Shown here: positions 38,006 to 46,868 of the stretch, in pieces | Numbering within the stretch: the first letter of the stretch is position 1 | Layout of the letters: every line of letters begins with the position of its first letter | From: Acidovorax radicis | GTDB taxonomy: Bacteria; Pseudomonadota; Gammaproteobacteria; Burkholderiales; Burkholderiaceae_C | DNA: 64,000 bases | Direction: 5' to 3' | NCBI RefSeq assembly: GCF_020510705.1 | Contig: NZ_CP075184.1 | Coordinates: 4,355,001 to 4,419,000 of the forward strand | Translations under genes and position numbers: made by a program | The notes under the pieces: model-generated | What the model was told of the DNA's origin: nothing | What the model saw: only the letters and a program-made list of their open reading frames with translations | Databases searched by the model: none

Positions 38006-38380
38006 TCAGCCCGCCGAGCGATAGATACGGGCGACACCGGGTTTGGCGGCACGCGCACCCAGACCATTGCTGTAAGTAGATGCCGGGTCTGCCGGAGGTA
38101 GCAATCCCGCGACTTGGCGGTCTGTTGTCACGGAAAGGCGGGCGAGACTCTCACGGTGCACCACCAGCATCGCGCCGACAGCATCCAACCGCTTTTGTAT
38201 CGACGACGGCAGGGGCATGCCGCGTGTCGCAGACTGCTCCAGCACGCGAGCAAACTGCGCCGCAGCATCGCGCAGCGCCGTACTGTTTTTTTCCAGGGAG
38301 GAGGGGTCTGCCGCGAGAAGCGCAGCAGAAACTTTTTCGATCAGCTGCTCAACAGCTGTGAGGGATTCTTCCAGCAACAT
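38006..38380 (-). CDS. flgN: FlgN-like export chaperone
   Basis: 124 aa, helical, with the FlgN pattern (VEQLIEKVSAALLAADPSSLE, then a Leu-rich helix) and the C-terminal ARIYRSAG-type ending common in betaproteobacterial FlgN. It chaperones the hook-filament junction proteins FlgK and FlgL. It lies downstream of flgM and shares its sigma-28 promoter. It converges with fliA. Confidence 0.88.
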   Translation of the reverse strand: MLLEESLTAVEQLIEKVSAALLAADPSSLEKNSTALRDAAAQFARVLEQSATRGMPLPSSIQKRLDAVGAMLVVHRESLARLSVTTDRQVAGLLPPADPASTYSNGLGARAAKPGVARIYRSAG

Positions 38381-38438
38381 GGCCCATTGTGCGACGGATC
38401 ATGTCAGCTGCAAAGACATATCAACTGAACAACTGAAA

Positions 38439-38759
38439 TCAACCCCGCGAACGGGACAGAATCTCCTGCGCATTGGACAGCATCCGATCAGCGACCGCTT
38501 CTGCGTCCACAGAAAATTCGCCCTTCTCAATAGCCGTGCGAACCGACTTGACTTTGCTGGCATCAAAATCGCCTGTAGTGCGGCTGGATGGGCTGAGTGC
38601 TCGTGCAGCCATAGAGACCGTGACCGGCACACCGGCGGCTGACTTCGCCACAGCATCTTTGGCAGCCCCTTCAGCAGCAACCGCAGGGCTTTTGGCTTGC
38701 TTGGCAAGCCCTGCCTGCGCCAACGCGCCCGGGAGTTCCGGTTTTTGACCAATCTTCAT
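38439..38759 (-). CDS. flgM: FlgM, anti-sigma-28 factor
   Basis: 106 aa from the ATG at 38759 with GGAG upstream. The N-terminal half is Ala-rich and disordered; the C-terminal half (FDASKVKSVRTAIEKGEFSV, then VADRMLSNAQEIL) is the FliA-binding part. It is secreted when the hook is complete, which releases FliA. It has its own sigma-28 promoter, giving a feedback loop. Confidence 0.95.
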   Translation of the reverse strand: MKIGQKPELPGALAQAGLAKQAKSPAVAAEGAAKDAVAKSAAGVPVTVSMAARALSPSSRTTGDFDASKVKSVRTAIEKGEFSVDAEAVADRMLSNAQEILSRSRG

Positions 38760-38803
38760 CGCTCTCTCCACCACCCCGTTCGATGTGGGGCACAGTAGCA
38801 ATG

Positions 38804-38830
38804 TTTTCGACTCATTTCGCCGGGACTTTA
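38804..38830 (-). promoter_or_regulatory. Sigma-28 (FliA) promoter of flgM-flgN
   Basis: On the minus strand: TAAAGTCC (6 of 8), 11 nt, then GTCGAAAA (6 of 8 to GCCGATAA). The -10 is at 38804-38811, leaving a leader of about 38 nt before the flgM ATG. The spacing equals that of the flagellin and fliS promoters. Confidence 0.85.
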
Positions 38831-38852
38831 GCCATTTATTGCCTTGACATCC

Positions 38853-39665
38853 TTAAAGTGTGATGTCGACCGTCCCATTCTCGCTAACAATCCCGCTCAC
38901 TACCTTGCCATTACTCATTCTTATACGTACAGTCTGACCGACTGCGCCCGCAGACATGGCCTGCCCCGCCGATGTAACGGCATAGCCGGGGCCTTGGGCA
39001 ACCACACGGACCTGGGCGCCTGCGCGGAATAACAAAGGGGCTCGTACCATGGGCTGGCGCAAGGCCTGGCCCACCATCAGTTGCCGCGCCGCGACCTGCC
39101 CCACCCAGAGATCCGGGTTGGCCATGATGGGCGCGGAATCGGCAGCCCAGTCCACTTCAGCCTCGGTGGCATCTTCAGCCGTCAGCGTAGCACCGGGCGC
39201 GACATTACTCGTCAATACCCACGCGGGGCCAAACGCCTTGATGGTGACCGGCAAAAACACATTCCAGGCGGTGGCACCTTCCACACACCGAAGTCCCAGG
39301 CGCGTATGCCCCCACAGACGCGACCCCACCGGCAGATAGGGTTCGACCCGAGCACAAGGGGCCAGTCGCAAACGCGAGTCCAACGAACCAACAGTGACTT
39401 CCATGCGCAGCGGCAAACCTGCCGTTTGGTTGCGTGCCAATGTGTCATCCAGCCACCGCTGGGTCAACGGGCCAAGATCCACAGCCGGGTCGGCAGCTGC
39501 CTGGGCGTGGGCGGTACGCCCCCCCCCGAAGGCGGCAGCCAGTATTAATAGCCCAAGACCAAGGCCAATGAAACGCACCACGCGGCTCGCCCTGCTCGGC
39601 TTCGTTGGAGCAGCCGTCAGGGAAAGGGTGGAAATGGAAATGAGTGGAAGAACGGGCTTTGCCAT
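38853..39665 (-). CDS. flgA: FlgA, P-ring assembly chaperone
   Basis: 270 aa from the ATG at 39665, chosen because AGGAGG sits directly upstream. The N-terminal segment is long and contains a signal helix (FIGLGLGLLILAAAF) before AHAQA. The SAF/FlgA domain with WVGQVAARQLMVGQALRQPM and the C-terminal VRIRMSNGKVVSGIV follows. It acts in the periplasm to help FlgI form the P ring. It is divergent from flgB. Confidence 0.95.
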   Translation of the reverse strand: MAKPVLPLISISTLSLTAAPTKPSRASRVVRFIGLGLGLLILAAAFGGGRTAHAQAAADPAVDLGPLTQRWLDDTLARNQTAGLPLRMEVTVGSLDSRLRLAPCARVEPYLPVGSRLWGHTRLGLRCVEGATAWNVFLPVTIKAFGPAWVLTSNVAPGATLTAEDATEAEVDWAADSAPIMANPDLWVGQVAARQLMVGQALRQPMVRAPLLFRAGAQVRVVAQGPGYAVTSAGQAMSAGAVGQTVRIRMSNGKVVSGIVSENGTVDITL

Positions 39666-39896
39666 GGTGACCTCCTGGGCGTCGCGCAAGCGTTGCCTCC
39701 AGAACCTTGTCAAGGCCATCCGCAAACGCTATTTCACAACCGGGACTATAGGCAATCAGCATGCACCCAAAACCCCGAACTACCCATCCAACTCCACGTT
39801 TTTTGCGCTTTAGAAAAAGGGCGCCGTTTCCATAATCGAACCACGCCAAAAAGCCCGCGGGGCTGGCGCCTTTGCAACCCATGGTGTGAGGCAAAC

Positions 39897-40349
39897 ATGC
39901 TTGACAAGATGACGAACCAGCTGAACTTTCACGGCAACGCGCTCCTGCTGCGTGCGGAACGTCAGCGCGCCATCGCCAGCAACATCGCCAACGCAGACAC
40001 CCCCGGTTATGTAGCCCGTGATTTCAAGTTCGGGGATGCATTGCGCGAAGCCACCGGAACAGGCTCTGGCACCACCAGCCTTGCGATGAGCGGCTATGCA
40101 TCCACCACTGGCGCGGGCACCACCGACGCGCGCCACATACCGCTGGCCACTGTTCAGACAAGCGCCAGCATCGACAAACAGGGTGCAATGGGCTACGCCG
40201 TGCAAACACAACCGAGCATGGACAACAACACCGTGGATCTTGATCGGGAACGTGCCAATTTCGTGGACAACTCCGTGCGGTATGAGGCCACGCTGCGCTT
40301 CATCAACGGTAACGCGAAGACCATGCTCAGCGCCATCCAGGGCCAATAA
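39897..40349 (+). CDS. flgB: FlgB, proximal rod protein
   Basis: 150 aa from the ATG at 39897 with GAGG upstream. It has the rod N-terminal motif (RAERQRAIASNIANADTPGY) and an RYEATLRFIN-type C-terminal helix. It is the first gene of the rightward flgB-L series and forms the base of the rod with FlgC and FlgF. Confidence 0.97.
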   Translation: MLDKMTNQLNFHGNALLLRAERQRAIASNIANADTPGYVARDFKFGDALREATGTGSGTTSLAMSGYASTTGAGTTDARHIPLATVQTSASIDKQGAMGYAVQTQPSMDNNTVDLDRERANFVDNSVRYEATLRFINGNAKTMLSAIQGQ

Positions 40350-40377
40350 GTACGCCGCCCAGAAAGCGAGATCCACC

Positions 40378-40782
40378 ATGTCCATGTTCTCCATCTTCAA
40401 CGTCTCTGGCAGCGCCATCAGCGCGCAGTCGCAGCGCCTCAACGTGGTGGCCAGCAATCTGGCCAACGTCGATGCCGTTGCGGGGCCCGACGGGCAAGCG
40501 TACAAGGCACGCCAGGTGGTGTTTCAGACGGCGCCCATGGGATCCGAGGGCGCCGCTGGCGTTCGCATCAGCGGCATGAGCGAAAGCAATGTGCCGGGGC
40601 GTCGGGTTCACGATCCCAGCAACCCGTCCGCAGATGCGGAGGGGTACGTCACGCACTCCAACGTCAACGCGGTGGAGGAAATGGTCAACATGATTTCAGC
40701 CTCGCGCTCGTACCAGAACAACGTCGAGGTCATGAATACGGCCAAAACGCTACTCCTCAAAACCCTGCAGATGGGCCAGTAA
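40378..40782 (+). CDS. flgC: FlgC, proximal rod protein
   Basis: 134 aa from the ATG at 40378; the frame extends upstream inside flgB and is not used. It shows the rod N-terminal helix (SQRLNVVASNLANVDAV) and the C-terminal ISASRSYQNNVEVMNTAKT block. Interacts with FlgB and FlgF in the rod. Confidence 0.97.
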   Translation: MSMFSIFNVSGSAISAQSQRLNVVASNLANVDAVAGPDGQAYKARQVVFQTAPMGSEGAAGVRISGMSESNVPGRRVHDPSNPSADAEGYVTHSNVNAVEEMVNMISASRSYQNNVEVMNTAKTLLLKTLQMGQ

Positions 40783-40800
40783 CCCTCGGGAGACCCCACC

Positions 40801-41454
40801 ATGATCCTCAGTGCCACCAACGCCACGACCGCCACAGATTCATCGGGCACCAAAGCCAATGCGGCCACCGATCCAGCCGCCGCCCAGGACCGGTTCCTGA
40901 AGTTGCTGGTCGCGCAGCTCAACAACCAGGATCCGATGAACCCGCTGGACAACGCCCAGATGACCTCGCAGATCGCCCAGATCAATACGGTGACGGGCAT
41001 TCAGCAGCTGAACCAGACCATGCAGAGCATGGCCACCCAGTTCAACTCGCTGCAGGTCATGCAAGGCACGGCGCTGGTTGGCCGCAACGTGATGACCGAG
41101 GGCTCGAGCCTTTCGATGGCCGACAAGACGGGCAAGGGCGGTTTCGAATTGAACTCCGCTGCCACCGGGGTGAAGATCGAGGTGATGACAGCCGGTGGCC
41201 AAGTGATCGACACCGTGGACATGGGCGCCCAAAGCGCCGGGCGCCACACCTTCGAATGGGACGCCAGCAAATACACCGGTGCCACCGATGCGCTGCAGTT
41301 CCGCGTCACGGCAGTCAATGGCGCGACCAAGATCGATTCCACCGCGCTCAGCCTGTCCAAGGTGACGGCTGCCGGTGCCGAGAACGGCCAGCTGGTACTG
41401 ACCCTCTCCAACGGCAAAACCATCAACTACGACCAGATCAAGGCCTTGGTCTAG
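40801..41454 (+). CDS. flgD: FlgD, hook cap/scaffold protein
   Basis: 217 aa. The N-terminal motif DRFLKLLVAQLNNQDPMNPL and the following QMTSQIAQINTV are diagnostic. The C-terminal FlgD Tudor-like and FnIII-like domains contain AGRHTFEWDA. It caps the growing hook and is then replaced by FlgK. Confidence 0.97.
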   Translation: MILSATNATTATDSSGTKANAATDPAAAQDRFLKLLVAQLNNQDPMNPLDNAQMTSQIAQINTVTGIQQLNQTMQSMATQFNSLQVMQGTALVGRNVMTEGSSLSMADKTGKGGFELNSAATGVKIEVMTAGGQVIDTVDMGAQSAGRHTFEWDASKYTGATDALQFRVTAVNGATKIDSTALSLSKVTAAGAENGQLVLTLSNGKTINYDQIKALV

Positions 41455-41493
41455 CCCCGCGTCGTTTCACATCTCGTCTATCAGGAGAACACC

Positions 41494-42774
41494 ATGAGTT
41501 TTCAGCAAGGCCTGTCGGGTTTGAACGCCGCCAGCAAAAATCTCGACGTCATCGGACACAACATCGCCAACTCCAACACGGTGGGTTTCAAGGCCTCTCG
41601 GGCTGAGTTTGCCGAAATGGTGGCTTCGGCCATTGGCTCGTCCGGCGGCACCAACGCCGGCATCGGGGTGGAAGTCGGTGCGGTATCGCAGCAGTTCACG
41701 CAGGGCAATCTGACGATCACAGGCAACAGCCTGGACGTGGCCATCAACGGCAACGGCTTCTTCACGCTGACCATGCCCGATGGCACGCCTGCCTACACCC
41801 GCTCCGGCAACTTCAAGCTGGACAAGGAAGGCAACATGATCACCAATGACAACGCCAAAGTGATGGGCTACCCGGTGGATCCAGTCACAGGGCTGCGCTC
41901 GGGCACCGACCCCATTCCAATGGTTTTCCCCACGGCCGAGCCCATTCCTGCCAAACAGACCACCAAGATCACCGCGGCCTTCAACCTCCCCGCCACGGCA
42001 ATCGATGCGGCCGGCGACCCAGCGGCCACGCCGCCCATCCCCGCGACGCCACGCGCCACGTATGGCACCTCCATCAATGTGTTCGACAGCCAAGGCGTGG
42101 CAAAGCCGGTGAGCCTGTATTTTCAGAAGACTGCCACCGACAACACATGGGATGTGTACGACGCGCTCGACGACCCTACGGCCGTGCCCCCTGTGGTGGC
42201 AACACCGATTGGCCAGATCACATTCGACAACAACGGCGCCATCACGGGCCCCGTGGCCACGCTACCCGCCACGGGTTTCGCGCTCACTCTGAACGTAAAC
42301 CCCACACCACCGAACCCCAACAACCTGCCGGCCTTTAATGTGTCGGTGGGCCTGGACAAGGTCTCCCAGAGCGGCAACAAATTCGCCGTATCGAACCTGA
42401 GCCAGGATGGCTACACCACTGGCGAACTCACCGGTATCAACATTGAGGACAACGGGAAGATCATGACCCGTTATTCCAATGGCGTGACCCGTACCGAAGG
42501 TCAACTGGCGCTTTCAAGCTTCCGCAACACACAAGGACTGGCGTCGGTGGGCGGCAACAACTGGGTTTCAACCTTTGAATCGGGCCAGCCCGTGGTGGGC
42601 ACCGCCACCGACGGCAATTTCGGCAAGCTGCGCTCGGGTGCGCTCGAAGACTCCAACGTGGACCTGACCGCAGAACTGGTGAACATGATGACCGCCCAGC
42701 GGGCCTACCAGGCCAATGCGCAGACGATCAAGACGCAGGATCAGATCATGTCCACCCTGGTCAATCTGCGCTGA
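41494..42774 (+). CDS. flgE: FlgE, hook protein
   Basis: 426 aa. N-terminal SGLNAASKNLDVIGHNIANS, the conserved AINGNGFF, and the C-terminal DLTAELVNMMTAQRAYQANA mark the hook/rod family. The middle D1/D2 insertion, rich in Pro and Thr (about 150-300), is the size expected for FlgE rather than FlgF or FlgG. Confidence 0.97.
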   Translation: MSFQQGLSGLNAASKNLDVIGHNIANSNTVGFKASRAEFAEMVASAIGSSGGTNAGIGVEVGAVSQQFTQGNLTITGNSLDVAINGNGFFTLTMPDGTPAYTRSGNFKLDKEGNMITNDNAKVMGYPVDPVTGLRSGTDPIPMVFPTAEPIPAKQTTKITAAFNLPATAIDAAGDPAATPPIPATPRATYGTSINVFDSQGVAKPVSLYFQKTATDNTWDVYDALDDPTAVPPVVATPIGQITFDNNGAITGPVATLPATGFALTLNVNPTPPNPNNLPAFNVSVGLDKVSQSGNKFAVSNLSQDGYTTGELTGINIEDNGKIMTRYSNGVTRTEGQLALSSFRNTQGLASVGGNNWVSTFESGQPVVGTATDGNFGKLRSGALEDSNVDLTAELVNMMTAQRAYQANAQTIKTQDQIMSTLVNLR

Positions 42775-42820
42775 TCTGCGGATCCTTCACTGAACCCGAC
42801 CAGGACACCGGAGCGCCCCC

Positions 42821-43561
42821 ATGGACCACATCATCTATACCTCGATGACCGGCGCCAACGCCGCCGCGCACCGGCAGGCGGTGCTGGCCAACAACCTGGC
42901 CAACGCCTCCACCGGCGGGTTCCGCGCAGAAATGTCCACTTTCCGCTCCGTGCCGCTGCAGGGCGATGGGTCCAAGACACGCGTGTTTGCGCTGGAGGCA
43001 ACATCTGGCCACGTCGAAACCCCCGGGCCGGTGCAGCGCACCGGGCGCAACCTGGATGCGATGGCTGCGGGCAACGCCTGGTTTGCCGTGCAAGGCCTGG
43101 ATGGCACCGAGGCCTATACCCGCGCGGGCAACTTTGAAGTGTCGGCCACGGGCCAGATGGTCACGCCCACGGGTTTGCCAGTGCTGTCCGACGGCGGAGC
43201 GCCCATCGACGTGCCACCGGGCGCTGATGTTTCGCTGGGATCTGACGGAACCGTCACCGCCAAGACACCCGGCCAGCCCGCACAGGCCATTGGCCGGCTC
43301 AAGCTGGCGACCCCCACACAGGAAGACCCGCTCAAACGCGGCGACGACGGCTTGTTCCGCGCGACGTCCGGCGACCCGATACCCAGCGACGCCAATGCCC
43401 GCATGCTGTCGGGTGCGCTCGAGGGTTCGAACGTCAATCCCGTGGAATGCATGGTGGGAATGATCGCCGCATCACGCCAGTTCGAACAACAGATGCGGCT
43501 GCTGCAGACCGCCGAGACCAACGACAAAACCGCCAGCCAGCTGCTGAGCATGAACGGCTGA
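42821..43561 (+). CDS. flgF: FlgF, proximal rod protein
   Basis: 246 aa. N-terminal MTGANAAAHRQAVLANNLANAS and C-terminal EGSNVNPVECMVGMIAASRQFE are typical of FlgF. It is 47 nt after flgE and 40 nt before flgG. Confidence 0.96.
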   Translation: MDHIIYTSMTGANAAAHRQAVLANNLANASTGGFRAEMSTFRSVPLQGDGSKTRVFALEATSGHVETPGPVQRTGRNLDAMAAGNAWFAVQGLDGTEAYTRAGNFEVSATGQMVTPTGLPVLSDGGAPIDVPPGADVSLGSDGTVTAKTPGQPAQAIGRLKLATPTQEDPLKRGDDGLFRATSGDPIPSDANARMLSGALEGSNVNPVECMVGMIAASRQFEQQMRLLQTAETNDKTASQLLSMNG

Positions 43562-43601
43562 TGCACCAGCGCCCCGCGCCGCATTGCCATAAGGAAGCAC
43601 C

Positions 43602-44384
43602 ATGATCAACTCTCTCTGGATCGCCAAAACCGGCATGTCTGCCCAGCAGACCCAGCTCGACGTCATCTCGCACAACCTGGCCAACGTCTCGACCACCGGC
43701 TACAAGCGCAACAGCGCGGTGTTCGAAGACCTGATTTACCAGAACCTGCGCCAGGTGGGCGCCAACACCACAGAGCAGAACCAGTTGCCCACCGGCCTGC
43801 ACCTGGGCCTGGGCGTGCGCACCGTGGCGACCAGCCGCAACTTCTTGCAGGGCAGCCTGCAGGAGTCCAAGAACAACCTGGACGTGGCCATCAATGGCAA
43901 CGGTTTTTTTGAAGTGACGATGCCCGACGGCACCCTGGGTTACACCCGCGACGGCTCGTTCCAGGTCGATGCACAGGGGCGCATGGTCACCTCCAGCGGC
44001 CTGCCCGTGGCCAATGGCATCACCATTCCGGCCAACGCAACGAGCATCAGCATCAGCGCAGAGGGCGCCGTGTCGGCCACGGTGCCGGGCAACACCCAGC
44101 CGCAGGCACTGGGCAACCTGGCCATGTCGAGTTTTATCAATCCGGCTGGGCTGGAGCCCATCGGACAGAACCTTTTCAAGGAATCCGCAGCGTCGGGCCA
44201 ACCCCAGCAGGGCACACCGGGCACCAATGGCCTGGGGATCATCAAGCAGGGTTTTTTGGAGGCGTCCAACGTGAACGTGGTGGAAGAACTTGTCACCATG
44301 ATCCAGACCCAGCGCGCCTACGAAATGAATTCCAAGGCGATCACGACATCGGATCAGATGCTGGCCAAGCTCGCCCAGCTGTGA
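43602..44384 (+). CDS. flgG: FlgG, distal rod protein
   Basis: 260 aa, the usual FlgG length. N-terminal WIAKTGMSAQQTQLDVISHN and C-terminal LEASNVNVVEELVTMIQTQR are diagnostic. It forms the driveshaft between the proximal rod and hook. Confidence 0.97.
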   Translation: MINSLWIAKTGMSAQQTQLDVISHNLANVSTTGYKRNSAVFEDLIYQNLRQVGANTTEQNQLPTGLHLGLGVRTVATSRNFLQGSLQESKNNLDVAINGNGFFEVTMPDGTLGYTRDGSFQVDAQGRMVTSSGLPVANGITIPANATSISISAEGAVSATVPGNTQPQALGNLAMSSFINPAGLEPIGQNLFKESAASGQPQQGTPGTNGLGIIKQGFLEASNVNVVEELVTMIQTQRAYEMNSKAITTSDQMLAKLAQL

Positions 44385-44434
44385 CCGTGGTCTTCGCGAC
44401 AACGACAACGAATCCTTCGTTCAGGACATTTGCC

Positions 44435-45166
44435 ATGCGGACTCCGAATCGATCGCCCCTTCTTCTTCGCGCCTTTGACGGGGTGCGCGCGCTGCGCGCT
44501 GGCGCATCCGCCGTGGGTGCCATGCTGCTCTGCGCAGGTTGCGCCAGCCTTTCGCCACCGCCGCCGGTGGACATCCTGCCGACCACACCACCGCCGCTGG
44601 CTGCAGCGCCACGCACACCGCCGCCGGTCACGGGCGGGCTGTTTCACAACGCCAGCTACCGTCCCGCGTTTGAAGATCGACGCGCACGCATGGTGGGCGA
44701 CAACGTCACGATCCAGATCGTCGAGAACGTGACCGCCAGCCAGAAATCCTCCTCCACCGTGGACCGCACGTCCAAAGTCTCTGCCGGGGTGTCGGCCTTG
44801 CCGTTCACCAGCACCAAATTCACAGACAAGTTGGGCGTGGGTGCCAATTCCGGGAACGAATTTTCTGGCAAGGGCGGCACGGAAAGCGCCAACACTTTCT
44901 CGGGCTCCATCACGGCCACCGTGGTGGACGTGCTGCCCAATGGCCACCTGATCGTCACCGGTGAAAAGCAGATTGGCGTGAACCAGAACGTGGACGTACT
45001 GCGCTTCTCGGGCACCATCGACCCACGGTCGCTGCAGCCTGGCAGCATCATCGCCTCCACCCAGGTGGCCAATGTGCGCATCGAGTCACGCGGCCGGGGC
45101 GCCCAGGGTGAGGCGCAGACAATGGGCTGGCTGGGCCGGTTCTTCAATACCATCACACCGTTTTGA
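44435..45166 (+). CDS. flgH: FlgH, L-ring lipoprotein
   Basis: 243 aa from the ATG at 44435 with AGGA upstream. A GTG at 44381, overlapping flgG by 4 nt, would give 261 aa. A signal peptide ends in the lipobox LCAGC with the lipidated Cys36. The conserved core includes RARMVGDNVTIQIVENVTAS and the C-terminal GWLGRFFNTITPF. It forms the outer-membrane L ring. Confidence 0.94.
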   Translation: MRTPNRSPLLLRAFDGVRALRAGASAVGAMLLCAGCASLSPPPPVDILPTTPPPLAAAPRTPPPVTGGLFHNASYRPAFEDRRARMVGDNVTIQIVENVTASQKSSSTVDRTSKVSAGVSALPFTSTKFTDKLGVGANSGNEFSGKGGTESANTFSGSITATVVDVLPNGHLIVTGEKQIGVNQNVDVLRFSGTIDPRSLQPGSIIASTQVANVRIESRGRGAQGEAQTMGWLGRFFNTITPF

Positions 45167-45522
45167 TCCGCATCTCTCCTTGACGCGCCTTGCACGCAGC
45201 GCCGCAGACAGATGAGGTGCCTGCGGGGCGCTGAAGGGGGCTGCCGCTTATTGTTGCGCTGCGTCTGGTGGCGGCAGGCATGCCCACATCCCCAGCCCTG
45301 GTGTCGCACCGCGCTGGGGTCTCTACGGCCCCACTACCAAAGCAATCATAAAAAATGATAGCTGCTAGCGCTTACCCCATAAGCGCTAGCGCCTGCTTTT
45401 ATTAAAATTTCACCTCACTCAGAAGCAGCCTGACGGGGGTGGCACCCGCCACCACGAACGCACGCAATAGGCTGGTGAACCCGCTTCTTTTTGGGTTTTA
45501 GTTCTTGCCATGGCCCACCACA
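45167..45522. other. Intergenic region between flgH and flgI
   Basis: A 356-nt gap that breaks the flg series. It contains a GC-rich hairpin-like stretch around 45196-45235 (arms CAGCGCC..GCAG and CTGC..GGCGCTG) and a dispersed repeat copy (45350-45402). No gene and no clear promoter were seen. Confidence 0.75.
45350..45402 (+). repeat. Dispersed AGCGCT palindromic repeat, copy d (fullest form)
   Basis: Reads ATGATAGCTGCTAGCGCTTA, then CCCCATAAGCGCTAGCGCC, then a T-rich end. The arms AGCGCTTA and TAAGCGCT form a hairpin with a short loop. The best copy of the family in the window. Confidence 0.8.
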
Positions 45523-46674
45523 ATGGATGCCATGAAAGCCTTGCCCGACTCCCTTTTGCCCCGCCTCACACATACCCTGTGGGTGCTGTTGGCGGTCATG
45601 GCCGCGTGTGTGGCAGGCCCCGCACAGGCCTTGCGCATCAAGGAAGTGGCGGCCGTGCAAGGCGTTCGCAGCAACCAGTTGACCGGCTACGGCCTGGTGG
45701 TAGGGCTGGACGGCACGGGCGACCAGACCACCCAGATGCCGTACACCACGCAGGCCCTGTCCAACTACCTGCTGCAGATGGGTATCAGTCTGCCGCCGGG
45801 CACCGCTTCGCAGTTGCAACTCAAGAACGTGGCGGCCGTCATCGTCACCGCCCAATTGCCCGCGTTCGCGCAGCCTGGCCAGCAGATCGATGCGATCGTC
45901 TCGTCCATGGGCAACGCCAAATCGCTCAAGGGCGGCACACTGATCGTCACGCCCCTGCGGGGTGCCGATGGCGAAATCTATGCCTTGGCCCAAGGCAACA
46001 TGGTGGTGGGGGGCGCGGGGGCATCCGCCGGGGGCAGCAAGGTACAGATCAACCACCTGAGTGCTGGTCGCATACCCCTGGGCGCACAGGTGGAGCGGTC
46101 TGTGCCCACCCCGCTCAACGAAGGCGACACCATCAACCTGGGGCTCAATGCCTCTGACTTTCAGACCGCTCGCCGCGTGGCGCAGGTCATCAACGCCAAG
46201 ATGGGCAACGGCCTGGCCACGGCGCTCGATGGCCGCACCGTGCAGGTGCGCGCGCCGATAGAGCCCGGTGCCCGGGTGGGCTTCATCGCAGACCTGGAAG
46301 AGTTGCCCCTGGAGTTTTCGGCACCTGCCGCCAAGGTGGTCATCAACGCCCGCACGGGCTCGGTGGTGCTCAACCAGTCCGTCACGCTGGGGCCTTGCGC
46401 CATTGCCCACGGCAACCTGTCGATCACCATCAGCTCCACACCGGTCATCAGCCAGCCCAACCCCTTGTCGCAAGGACAGACGGTGGTGGCGCAAAAGAGC
46501 AACATCACCATCAACCAAGAACCAGGCAACGTTATCCAGATGCCTGCGTCGCCACAGCTGGCGGATGTGGTCAAGGCGCTGAACACCCTGGGTGCCACAC
46601 CAGGCGATTTGCTCGCGATCTTGCAAGCCATCAAGGCAGCCGGCGCGCTCAACGCCGAACTGGAGGTGATTTAA
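45523..46674 (+). CDS. flgI: FlgI, P-ring protein
   Basis: 383 aa from the ATG at 45523; the ATG at 45532 (380 aa) is equally possible and neither has a strong ribosome site. The signal peptide ends at GPAQA and the mature start is LRIKEVAAVQGVRSNQL, the FlgI hallmark. GYGLVVGLDGTGDQT and the C-terminal DLLAILQAIKAAGALNAELE are also typical. It assembles in the periplasm with help of FlgA. Confidence 0.96.
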   Translation: MDAMKALPDSLLPRLTHTLWVLLAVMAACVAGPAQALRIKEVAAVQGVRSNQLTGYGLVVGLDGTGDQTTQMPYTTQALSNYLLQMGISLPPGTASQLQLKNVAAVIVTAQLPAFAQPGQQIDAIVSSMGNAKSLKGGTLIVTPLRGADGEIYALAQGNMVVGGAGASAGGSKVQINHLSAGRIPLGAQVERSVPTPLNEGDTINLGLNASDFQTARRVAQVINAKMGNGLATALDGRTVQVRAPIEPGARVGFIADLEELPLEFSAPAAKVVINARTGSVVLNQSVTLGPCAIAHGNLSITISSTPVISQPNPLSQGQTVVAQKSNITINQEPGNVIQMPASPQLADVVKALNTLGATPGDLLAILQAIKAAGALNAELEVI

Positions 46675-46868
46675 ATGAAGCACCCCCTGAGCCGCTGCGC
46701 GTCTTCCCCGTCTCTCGCTGCGCGGGAGGAGAACACCCCCAGTGCGGCGGGGCGGCCCTTGCGCGGGGGCGCTGACCTTGGGCGCGCCCGTTTCATGGGC
46801 TGCGGGTGGCGCGCAGCGCGATGGATCACTGACATGCCCTGGTGCATGTCGCAACAGGAGGCGTGACC
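46675..46868. repeat. GC-rich repeat-like insert between flgI and flgJ
   Basis: A 194-nt GC-rich stretch rich in CGCTGCGCG and CGGGGCGGCCC blocks. A 63-codon open frame is present but has no homology I recognise and no strong codon signal. I recall similar GC-rich blocks scattered between genes in Comamonadaceae; that is memory, not a search. Confidence 0.5.

Noticed and set aside
46675..46866. A 63-codon open frame between flgI and flgJ
   Set aside because: No Shine-Dalgarno, no recognisable domain, and the sequence is a GC-rich repeat-like block.
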